Assembly: GCA_017420125.1 (NCBI GenBank)
Contig: JAFOJR010000102.1
Span: 1 to 14,015 of the forward strand
Reading direction: 5' to 3'
Length of the DNA: 14,015 nucleotides
From: Oscillospiraceae bacterium
GTDB lineage: Bacteria > Bacillota > Clostridia > Oscillospirales > Oscillospiraceae
Part shown: positions 6,477 to 13,362 of the stretch, one piece after another
Layout of the letters: each line of letters starts with the position of its first letter
How positions within the stretch are numbered: the stretch's first letter is position 1
Notes under the pieces: generated by a model
What the model was told of the DNA's origin: nothing
Seen by the model: only the letters and a program-made list of their open reading frames with translations
Database searches by the model: none
Position numbers and translations under genes: made by a program

Positions 6477-8264
6477 CTATGTGTCTTCCCGGCATGTGAC
6501 AGCAATGCCCAGTTCCTCCAACTGCTTCTCGTCCACCGTGTCGGGGCAGGACATCATCAAATCGGATGCGTTCTGCACCTTGGGGAAGGCGATGACATCC
6601 CGGATGGATGACGCGCCGGCCATCAACATACACAGACGGTCCAGTCCATAGGCCAAGCCGCCGTGGGGCGGCGCACCGTAGCGGAAAGCGTTGACCAAAT
6701 GGCCAAACCGCTCTTCGATGTCCTGCTGGGAAATGCCCAAAGCCTGGAACGCTTTTTCCTGCAGTTCCGGCGTGTTGATCCGGATGGAACCACCGCCCAG
6801 CTCTGTACCGTTGAGGACAATGTCATACGCCTGGGCACGGCAGTTTGCCATATCTGTCAGCAGCTTGTCCTCATCTTCTGGCAGCGGGGCAGTGAAAGGA
6901 TGGTGCATCGCCTGATAACGGCCTTCTTCCTCGCTCCATTCAAACATGGGAAATTCTGTCACCCACAGGAAGCGGAACTCTTTGGGATCCAAAAGGTCAA
7001 GTTGTTTTGCAATCTCACACCGCAAGGCACCCAACGCTGCCCAGACCACGGTGTTTTTCGCATCGCCCACAATCAACAGCAGATCGCCGGGCTTTGCTTC
7101 CGCCCGGGCTTTGATGGCCTCGTTTTCTGCTTCAGTGAGAAATTATGCATATGAAGAACTGGAAGACCCATCTGCATTCCACCGCAGCCAGGCCAATCCC
7201 TTGGCCTGATAAGTTTTGGCAAATTCTCCCAGCTTGTCAATCTTTTTGCGGTTGAATTTTTCCGCGCCGCCGTTGATATTGATCAGACGGACACTGCCGC
7301 CGCTGGCCACCGGTCCGGAAAACACACCGAACCCGCAATCTTTCACGATGTCGGAAATATCCTTCAGTTCAAATCCAAAGCGAAGATCCGGCTTGTCAGA
7401 TCCGAAACGGTTCATCGCTTCAATCCAGGGCATCCGCTGAAACGGAACAGAAACTTCTACGCCCAGGATTTCCCGAAACACCCGCTTCAGATAACCTTCG
7501 TTCACTGCAATCACATCGTCCACATCTACAAAGGACATTTCCAGGTCGATTTGAGTAAATTCTGGCTGACGGTCCGCCCGCAGGTCTTCGTCCCGGAAAC
7601 AGCGGACAATCTGCATATACCGGTCAAATCCCGAGAGCATCAAAAGCTGCTTATACTGCTGGGGCGACTGGGGCAACGCGTAAAATTTTCCCGGGTGCAT
7701 CCGGGATGGCACCAGATAATCCCGCGCGCCTTCCGGCGTGGACTTGGTCAAAATGGGGGTTTCGATTTCATAAAAACCCTGTTCATCAAAATAGTCTCGC
7801 GTAACTTTGGTAATCCTATGCCGCATCAAAATGCCCCTTTGCATATCCGGACGGCGCAGGTCCAGATAACGGTATTTCAGCCGCAGGGTGTCGTTGACAT
7901 CCGAATCTTCCAGAATTTCAAAGGGGGGCGTCTCCGCCTTGGCCAAAATCTTCAATTCGGTGACCTCCACTTCCACATCGCCGGTGGGCAGTTCGTGGTT
8001 TTTGGAGGAACGTTCCCGCAGCACACCGGTAGCAGCCACTACAAATTCTGCCCGCAGGGTAAAGGCGGTATCAAAAATCTCTTTCGGAGTCTGCTCGTCA
8101 AATGCCAGTTGGATGATTCCCGTGCGGTCCCGCAGATCAGTAAAAATCAGGCTTCCTAAATTGCGGCTGCGCTGCACCCAACCGCAGACGGAAATGGTTT
8201 TTCCCACATCCGCCATTCGAACGGTACCGCAATAGTGGGTGCGATGGAATTTTTTCTGTCCCAT
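6477..8264 (-). pseudogene. aspS: Aspartyl-tRNA synthetase interrupted by an in-frame TAA at codon 374
   Basis: A bacterial-type AspRS (class II, 595 codons in all) that would charge tRNA-Asp. Codons 1-373 hold the OB-fold anticodon domain (about 1-110), the flipping-loop region ILTKSTPEGARDYLVPSR (171-188), motif 2 QIVRCFRDEDLRADRQPEFTQ (218-238) and part of the GAD insertion domain, ending SSSSSYA. Codon 374 (7143-7145) is TAA. The same frame then continues FLTEAENEAIK to LGGGSIRI (about 489-496) and motif 3 GLAYGLDRL (536-544), ending at TAG 6477-6479. Most AspRS have a lysine here (AKFLTEEE), so AAA to TAA is a one-base change. No ribosome site or sensible start supports a separate second half. 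Either the copy is broken, or the base is a sequence error, or there is readthrough. Start ATG 8264 is 14 bases after the hisS stop, with GAGGAG upstream. Confidence 0.9.
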
Positions 8265-8278
8265 GTTTCTTCTCTCCT

Positions 8279-9559
8279 CTATCCCTGGCAGGCTTCGCCC
8301 CGCACCAGGCGGGCGATGTCCTCCGCATTCAGCTTGCAGGAGGTCTGCTCGCCGGTTTCCATTTGTTTTACATTAGCCGTGCCTTCTTCCAGCTCATTGC
8401 TGCCAATCACAATGGTATATTTGGCACCAATCCGGTCAGCATATTTCATCTGCGCTTTCAGGCCTCTTCCCATTGTGTCCCGCTCGACGGAAATGCCCAG
8501 CTGGCGCAACTGGAAAATCAGCTTTTCCACCGGCAGCCCGGCGTCGTCCCCCAGCCCAGCCAAAAACACATCGCAGCCGTGGGGTTTGGGAATCTCCACT
8601 CCCTGGGCCTCCATAACCAGAAGCAGCCGCTCAATGCCGCTGCCAAAGCCCAGACCCGGCACATCCTTTCCGCCGATGGCGGAAACCAGCCCATCATACC
8701 GTCCGCCGCCGCAGACCGTTCCCTGGGCGCCGATGGCGTCAGAGACAAACTCAAATACCGTGCGGACATAATAGTCCAGTCCGCGGACAATCCTGGGGTT
8801 GATGGAAAAGGCAATTCCCATTTCTTTCAAATATGTCTGCACCGCTTCAAAGTGATCCCTGCAGTCATCGCAGAGATAATCCAGCCCCACGGGAGCATTT
8901 TCCGCCACCTTGGCGCAGGACTCGTTTTTGCAGTCCAGAATGCGCAGGGGATTGCGCTCCATTCGCTCCAGACAGGTGGGACAGAGCGATTCCCGATGCG
9001 CTTCAAAATATTCTTTCAGCGCCGCATGATAAGCCGGGCGGCATTCCCGGCAGCCGATGGAATTGAGCTGTACATGCAGATCTTTCAACCCCAAACGGCG
9101 CAGGAAAGTATCTGCCAGACCGATCACTTCCGCCTCTGCCTCCGGCCGCTCCGACCCAAAATATTCCACACCAAACTGATGATGTTCCCGCAGGCGGCCG
9201 GCCTGGGGCTTCTCATACCGGAAGTTTGGCGCAATGTAATACACCTTCACCGGCAGACCTGCGCCAAACAGAGAATGCTCTACAAAGCTGCGGGCAACCG
9301 AAGCGGTTCCTTCCGGCCGGAGCGTGATGGATCGGCCGCCTTTGTCCGTAAAGGTATACATTTCCTTCTGCACTACATCGGTAGTGTCGCCCACGCTGCG
9401 CAGGAACAATTCCGTATGTTCAAAAGTAGGGAAGCGGATTTCGGAAAAGCCAAAGTCCGCTGCTGCCTTTCGCAGCGTCTCCTCCATATAATGCCATTGA
9501 TATACTTCCGAAGGAAGCACGTCTTTGGTGCCTCTTGGGGCACCTGTCAGTAAAGCCAT
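8279..9559 (-). CDS. hisS: Histidyl-tRNA synthetase
   Basis: A 426-residue class II synthetase charging tRNA-His in the cytosol. Visible motifs are RGTKDVLP (9-16), TLRPEGTASVARS (79-91), motif 2 YIAPNFRYEKPQAGRLREHHQFG (108-130), GLDYYVRTVFEF (260-271), GGGRYDGL (284-291) and motif 3 GLGFGSGIERLL (302-313). The insertion domain carries four cysteine pairs (C170/C173, C193/C196, C210/C215, C230/C233), as in many clostridial HisRS. ATG 9559 has AAAGGG about 7 bases upstream; an in-frame TTG at 9577 would add six residues. aspS follows after 14 bases, the usual Bacillota hisS-aspS arrangement. No T-box signature (AGGGTGGNACCGCG) was found in the leader. Confidence 0.96.
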   Translation of the reverse strand: MALLTGAPRGTKDVLPSEVYQWHYMEETLRKAAADFGFSEIRFPTFEHTELFLRSVGDTTDVVQKEMYTFTDKGGRSITLRPEGTASVARSFVEHSLFGAGLPVKVYYIAPNFRYEKPQAGRLREHHQFGVEYFGSERPEAEAEVIGLADTFLRRLGLKDLHVQLNSIGCRECRPAYHAALKEYFEAHRESLCPTCLERMERNPLRILDCKNESCAKVAENAPVGLDYLCDDCRDHFEAVQTYLKEMGIAFSINPRIVRGLDYYVRTVFEFVSDAIGAQGTVCGGGRYDGLVSAIGGKDVPGLGFGSGIERLLLVMEAQGVEIPKPHGCDVFLAGLGDDAGLPVEKLIFQLRQLGISVERDTMGRGLKAQMKYADRIGAKYTIVIGSNELEEGTANVKQMETGEQTSCKLNAEDIARLVRGEACQG

Positions 9560-9888
9560 ATTGTCACCCTTTCCCAATCGTACCCCTGCAGCCGGAGTAC
9601 TCCGGTATTCTGCCGTCCGATTTCATTCCATTTTGAAAAGGGCGCGTTCCATTACGCGCCCCGGTTCTCCCATAAAAGGGAAGATGGTACTTTTTGCTTC
9701 GAAACCGCCAAAAAGCAATTCAGGAACCCCTGGTTCCTGAAAGCGGCCTCAAATGGCCTGCGCGGCATCGCCGCGGCAAAATGCATTCCGTTTTGCGCCG
9801 AAGCACCGATAACAGCGCTGTCCGGCGCAGCCTTTCGGGGAGCAGCTTCATCTGCTCCAAATATCGGACTTGCGCCGGATTGTCGCAT
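9560..9888 (-). other. Hairpin-rich 329-base region between the MGS-like gene and hisS
   Basis: No convincing gene was seen here. A 78-codon open frame (9652-9888) begins directly after the upstream TAA but has no ribosome site and no recognisable protein features. The stretch holds a series of inverted repeats: 9839-9858 (GGAGCAG/CTGCTCC), 9794-9829 (TGCGCCG/CGGCGCA), 9761-9775 (CGCGGC/GCCGCG), 9719-9741 (10-bp perfect stem, 3-base loop), 9690-9715 (CTTTTTG/CAAAAAG), the terminator-like 9636-9661, and the palindrome CCGGAGTACTCCGG at 9592-9605. It could be a structured hisS leader, a 3' end, or an interspersed intergenic repeat. No promoter close to consensus was found in it. Confidence 0.5.
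9636..9661 (-). terminator. Terminator-like hairpin before hisS
   Basis: On the minus strand GGGCGCG, the loop TAATGGAA, then CGCGCCC is followed by TTTTC and AAAA. The stem is strong (7 GC pairs) but the uridine run is only four. It either ends the minD/MGS-like transcript or acts as an attenuator 77 bases before the hisS start. Confidence 0.6.
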
Positions 9889-10305
9889 TTACGCGGTGAA
9901 GGGCTTGTTTTTGGGATTCACAATATCCCGCCAAGCCAAATCTCCTCGCTCCAGACCGTGGATCAACATCTCCGCTGTGGCCACGTTGGTGGCGATGGGC
10001 ACACTGTATTGGTCACACAGGCGCGTAATGTAACGGATGTCCTCCTCCAGATCGTTGGACTGGGTGTCAGAGATGAATAGAACCATGTCGATTTCGTTGT
10101 ATGCAATGCGGGCACCAATTTGCTGGCTTCCTCCGTGTGCATGAGACAAAAAGAGGTTAATGGGAAGCCCCGTGGCCTCCGCCACCAGCCGACCGGTAGT
10201 ATTTGTGGCACAGATGGTATGCTTTGCCAAAATGCCGCAGTATGCAATGCAGAATTGCACCATTAATTCTTTTTTTCGATTGTGAGACATCAGCGCAATA
10301 TTCAC
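9889..10305 (-). CDS. Methylglyoxal synthase-like protein with altered active-site residues
   Basis: A 138-residue protein with the whole methylglyoxal synthase fold signature: NIALMSHNRKK at the N-terminus, CATNTTGRLVAEATG, HGGSQQIGARIAYNEIDMVLFISD (about 57-80), and RLCDQYSVPIATNVATAEMLI. True enzymes convert dihydroxyacetone phosphate to methylglyoxal. By recall of E. coli MgsA, the HD pair (H19-D20) is HN here (H8-N9), the catalytic base D71 of GGDQQ is S60, and the H98 region (PHDPD) is LEED with no histidine. D91 and D101 equivalents seem kept (D80, D89). The activity may therefore be lost or changed. GTG 10305 has AGGTGG 7 bases upstream and matches family N-termini; TTG 10311 is the alternative. 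It lies 65 bases downstream of the MinD-like gene, a familiar clostridial neighbour. Confidence 0.85.
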   Translation of the reverse strand: MNIALMSHNRKKELMVQFCIAYCGILAKHTICATNTTGRLVAEATGLPINLFLSHAHGGSQQIGARIAYNEIDMVLFISDTQSNDLEEDIRYITRLCDQYSVPIATNVATAEMLIHGLERGDLAWRDIVNPKNKPFTA

Positions 10306-10316
10306 CGTCAATCCAC

Positions 10317-10336
10317 CTTCCTTCCGCTTCCTTCCG
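10317..10336 (-). repeat. Two tandem copies of a 10-base purine-rich unit
   Basis: CTTCCTTCCG occurs twice in direct succession on the plus strand (CGGAAGGAAG twice on the minus strand), immediately before the ribosome site of the MGS-like gene. It may provide extra Shine-Dalgarno-like sequence or be a replication-slippage product. Confidence 0.6.
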
Positions 10337-10370
10337 TTTGTTTCGTGTGGCGGGCACAGGAGAAATCCCC

Positions 10371-11117
10371 TCAGCGGATTCGCATTAAAGGAACTCGCAT
10401 TCCCGTCAGCCGCTGGGCAATATGCAGATATGCCGTGGCTGCCCGCCCTCCGCCGGCGGCCAGCACCAGAGGTTTTCCGCTGCTGACGGCCAGCGTCACC
10501 TGCTCATCCTCCGGCACTACGCCCAAAAGCGGCAGGCTCACCGTGTCCATTACATCATCCAAGTTGGTTTTCATCTTTCGCACAATCCGGGCCTGCACCC
10601 GGTTGATTACCAAATGCCGTTCGGCAACATTCAGATCTCCCAAAAGAGAAACCGTCTGTTGGGCGTCCCGCAGGCTGACAGGATCTATTCCCGTAACCAC
10701 AACGGCCCGTTCTGCACACTGCACCGCAACCCGCACACCGGGGCCAAGCCCCGCAGGACAGTCCAGCAAAATGTCATCAAACTGACACCGGGTCTCTTTT
10801 ACCAACGGCACAAGGCCAGCCAGCACATGCTCCGGCAGGTTTCCCCTCTGGGGTGCCGACAGCAGAAACAGACCGGGGATATCCGGATGGGGGATAAAGG
10901 CGTCTTCCAAGGAACAGCGGCCTTCCACCACATCAGAAAAATCCATCATCACCCTGTCGCCAAGGCCCAAGACCAAATCTAAATTTCGCAGGCCGGCATC
11001 CGTATCCAGACAAAGCACCCGCCGTCCCATGGCGGCCAGGCAGGAAGCCACGCCTCCCACCAGGCAGGTTTTTCCCGCGCCGCCTTTTCCGGATACCACC
11101 GCAATGACCGCGCCCAA
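10371..11117 (-). CDS. minD: MinD-family septum-site ATPase
   Basis: A 248-residue ParA/MinD ATPase. It has the deviant Walker A SGKGGAGKT (9-17, K11 and K16), the MinD hallmark DTDAGLRNLD (38-47), and Walker B ILLDCPAGLG (116-125, D119). MinD binds membranes in its ATP form and positions the division site with MinC. The start is TTG 11117, with AAAGGAGG 7 bases upstream, giving MGAVIAVVSGKGG; a longer frame to 11192 would read through the leader. Oddities: no MinC or MinE gene is in the window, and the C-terminus (LTGMRVPLMRIR) does not look like the usual amphipathic membrane-targeting helix of MinD. A strong promoter (11211-11239) and a leader hairpin precede it; the MGS-like gene follows. 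Confidence 0.85.
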   Translation of the reverse strand: MGAVIAVVSGKGGAGKTCLVGGVASCLAAMGRRVLCLDTDAGLRNLDLVLGLGDRVMMDFSDVVEGRCSLEDAFIPHPDIPGLFLLSAPQRGNLPEHVLAGLVPLVKETRCQFDDILLDCPAGLGPGVRVAVQCAERAVVVTGIDPVSLRDAQQTVSLLGDLNVAERHLVINRVQARIVRKMKTNLDDVMDTVSLPLLGVVPEDEQVTLAVSSGKPLVLAAGGGRAATAYLHIAQRLTGMRVPLMRIR

Positions 11118-11142
11118 AAAACCGCCTCCTTTGCACTCGCTT

Positions 11143-11175
11143 CCCCACAGAACGGGAATAATCCGTCTCGCGGGG
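11143..11175 (-). other. Hairpin in the minD leader, just before the ribosome site
   Basis: On the minus-strand RNA, CCCCGCGAGACGG pairs with CCGUUCUGUGGGG over 13 positions with one mismatch and three G-U pairs, loop about 7 bases. It ends about 13 bases upstream of the AAAGGAGG of minD, so it could stabilise the transcript or tune translation. There is no uridine tract. Confidence 0.5.
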
Positions 11176-11210
11176 AGACAACAGATAAACACACTCTTAG
11201 ATTTAGAATG

Positions 11211-11239
11211 ATTATATCATTTTTATCCAAAGCTTTCAA
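11211..11239 (-). promoter_or_regulatory. Near-consensus sigma-A promoter for minD
   Basis: On the minus strand, TTGAAA, 17 bases, then TATAAT, which is almost exact consensus. Transcription would start near 11204, leaving a leader of about 85 bases before the TTG start. The inverted repeat AATGAT-TAT-ATCATT (11207-11221) overlaps the -10 box and could be an operator. Confidence 0.88.
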
Positions 11240-11315
11240 TATATTTTTGTGCAATTTGTGAGATGTTTTTTCCTTTTTTCCCTTGACGGCCACAATTCTT
11301 CGTCATAGTGTCCTT

Positions 11316-12032
11316 TTACAATGGCTCTTTTTGGATTTTTGCAAAACGCCGGGGATATTTGGATGGGGTTTCTTCCACTTTCTGGATTACCAAAATCTGC
11401 CGGGGTGTTCCATCGGGCAAAGTATAGCGATATGGATCTTTCATCGCGCCCCCCAGGCGAATTACTGCCTGCCGGGCGCTCTCGACCTCTTCTTCACAAT
11501 GGACCGATTTCATGGCCAGGCAGACACCGCCCACCCGCACAAAAGGCAGACAGAGCTCCGCCAGCACCCGCAAATCCGCCACCGCACGGGAAACCGCGCA
11601 GTCAAACGACTCGCGCCAATCCGCCAATCGGCTCTGTTCTTCGGCCCGAGCCTGGACACAGCGCACATCCGCCAGACCCAAAAGAGCCATGCCCTCCTGC
11701 AAAAAGTCCACCCGCTTCCGCTGACTATCCAGCAGTGTCAGCCCAATGGAGGGTTCCAGGAGTTTCAGCGGCACCCCGGGAAAACCTGCTCCGGTGCCTA
11801 CATCAACGATCCGCGCGCCCGCCAGCGGCCATGCGTTCAGCAAGGCAGCAGAATCTAAAAAATGCAGCTGGGCCACCGCCGTCGGTTCTGTGATGGCTGT
11901 CAGATTCATCACCTGGTTGCGTTCCAGCAAAAAAGCGGCATACGTTTCCATCTGCCGCACTGTCTGTTCATCCGCAGGCAGGCCCATCGCAGCAAGGCCT
12001 GCCTGCAGGACAGATTGAAAAGAATGTTTCAA
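11316..12032 (-). CDS. rsmG: 16S rRNA (guanine527-N7)-methyltransferase RsmG
   Basis: About 238 residues; methylates N7 of G527 in the 530 loop of 16S rRNA using S-adenosylmethionine (also called GidB). Motif I IVDVGTGAGFPGVPL (75-89) and LLDSQRKRVDFLQE (100-113) are typical, as are ERNQVMNLTAI near the N-terminus, SRAVADLRVLAELC and the C-terminal RKYPRR-like SKYPRRFAKIQKEPL. TTG 12032 has GGAGG with 8 bases of spacing, which favours it over ATG 12047, which lacks a ribosome site and would give 243 residues. It lies directly after serS and is probably the last gene of that operon. No terminator was seen downstream; a purine-rich stretch leads to the minD promoter. Confidence 0.93.
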   Translation of the reverse strand: MKHSFQSVLQAGLAAMGLPADEQTVRQMETYAAFLLERNQVMNLTAITEPTAVAQLHFLDSAALLNAWPLAGARIVDVGTGAGFPGVPLKLLEPSIGLTLLDSQRKRVDFLQEGMALLGLADVRCVQARAEEQSRLADWRESFDCAVSRAVADLRVLAELCLPFVRVGGVCLAMKSVHCEEEVESARQAVIRLGGAMKDPYRYTLPDGTPRQILVIQKVEETPSKYPRRFAKIQKEPL

Positions 12033-12050
12033 AACCGGTTCCTCCATGGC

Positions 12051-13340
12051 TTAGCCGATTTTGTCTCTCTCATGAAGATAGGGCCGCAAAACTTCCGGAA
12101 TGGTAACTGTACCATCTGCATTCTGGAAATTCTCCAAAATTGCCGCTACCGTACGGCCAACGGCTACACCGGATCCGTTAAGCGTATGCACAAAGGCAGG
12201 CTTGCCGGTTTCTTCGTCCCGGAAACGGATGTTGGCCCGGCGGGCCTGGAAATCTACAAAATTGGAACAGGAAGATATTTCCACATATCGATTATATGAC
12301 GGCATCCACACTTCAATGTCATATGTCTTCGTGCTGGAAAAGCCCAAATCACCTGTGCAGAGAAGGACCACCCGATAGGGCAGGCCCAGTCCCTGGAGTA
12401 CCTTTTCCGCGTTTTGGGTCAAGGTTTCCAACTCCTCAAACGAGTGCTTGGGATGGGCGAATTTTACCAGCTCCACCTTGTTGAACTGATGCTGGCGGAT
12501 CAGCCCTCTGGTATCCCGTCCGGCAGAGCCAGCCTCCGCCCGGAAACAGGCGGAATAAGCGCAATACCGAATGGGGAGCTGCTCTGCTTTCAAAATTTCG
12601 TCCCGATGCATATTGGTCACAGGGACCTCTGCTGTGGGGATTAAAAAATACTCGTCCGTTTCTGCTTTCCCGGTTACTTTATACGCATCCTCTTCGAATT
12701 TGGGAAGCTGGCCGGTGCCGGTCATAGACGTGCGGCTGACCATATAGGGCGGCATTACTTCTGTGTAACCGTTTTCCATGACGTGCACATCCAGAAAATA
12801 GCTGATGATGGCCCGCTCCAAAGCGGCGCCCATGCCTTTATAAAAATGGAACCGGGCACCGGATACCTTTGCAGCCGTAACAGGGTCCAAAATGCCCAAT
12901 TGCTCTCCCAGCTCCCAATGAGGCTTCGGGTCAAACGCAAAAGACGGCACTTCGCCCCAACGGCGCTGTTCCACATTTTCATCGCTGTCTGCTCCCAGAG
13001 GCACCTCATCAGCCGGGAAATTGGGCACAGACAACAGCACAGCCCGCAAGGCTGCCTCTGTTTCTTTCACCCCGGCATCCAGCTCTTTTCCCTTGGCTGC
13101 CAGTTCTTTCATTTCGGCAAACAGAGGCGCCGGGTCCTCCCCGGCTTTTTTCAAAGCCGGAATCCGTTTGCTTGCCTCGTTCTGCCGGGCCTTAATGGCT
13201 TCTGCCTGATATAACAATTCTCTCCGCTTGCTGTCCAGCTGGAGCATTTTATCGATTTCTTCTACATAGGCAGGGTTTCGCTTTGCAATGCGTTCCTTTG
13301 CCAATGCAGGATTTTCCCTTATCCATTTGATATCCAACAT
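12051..13340 (-). CDS. serS: Seryl-tRNA synthetase
   Basis: A 429-residue class II synthetase charging tRNA-Ser (and tRNA-Sec where present). It begins MLDIKWIRENP; residues about 27-100 are the long antiparallel coiled-coil arm that grips the tRNA variable arm. TAEVPVTN (236-243), motif 2 YSACFRAEAGSAGRDTRGLIR (262-282) with HQFNKVELVKF, SSCSNFVDFQARR (356-368) and motif 3 LNGSGVAVGRTVAAILEN (387-404, R396) are all present. Length and residues look normal. ATG 13340 has AAGGGGGA 7 bases upstream. It stands between the membrane coiled-coil gene (22 bases upstream) and rsmG (17 bases to TTG), so operon transcription is likely. Confidence 0.97.
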   Translation of the reverse strand: MLDIKWIRENPALAKERIAKRNPAYVEEIDKMLQLDSKRRELLYQAEAIKARQNEASKRIPALKKAGEDPAPLFAEMKELAAKGKELDAGVKETEAALRAVLLSVPNFPADEVPLGADSDENVEQRRWGEVPSFAFDPKPHWELGEQLGILDPVTAAKVSGARFHFYKGMGAALERAIISYFLDVHVMENGYTEVMPPYMVSRTSMTGTGQLPKFEEDAYKVTGKAETDEYFLIPTAEVPVTNMHRDEILKAEQLPIRYCAYSACFRAEAGSAGRDTRGLIRQHQFNKVELVKFAHPKHSFEELETLTQNAEKVLQGLGLPYRVVLLCTGDLGFSSTKTYDIEVWMPSYNRYVEISSCSNFVDFQARRANIRFRDEETGKPAFVHTLNGSGVAVGRTVAAILENFQNADGTVTIPEVLRPYLHERDKIG

Positions 13341-13362
13341 TGATCTTCCCCCTTGCGTCTTC

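Noticed and set aside
6477..7076. Treating the downstream part of aspS as a separate gene starting at TTG 7076
   Set aside because: The frame is continuous with the upstream part apart from one TAA, the residues between match AspRS, and no ribosome site precedes the TTG.
8363..9553. A 396-codon plus-strand frame opposite hisS
   Set aside because: It is the antisense shadow of hisS, whose motifs are complete; no ribosome site or protein similarity supports it.
9560..9700. T-box riboswitch in front of hisS
   Set aside because: The conserved AGGGTGGNACCGCG antiterminator sequence is not present on the minus strand in this region.
9652..9888. A 78-codon minus-strand open frame starting directly after the MGS-like gene stop
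   Set aside because: No ribosome site, no recognisable domain, and it runs through several hairpins; more likely structured non-coding or repeat sequence.
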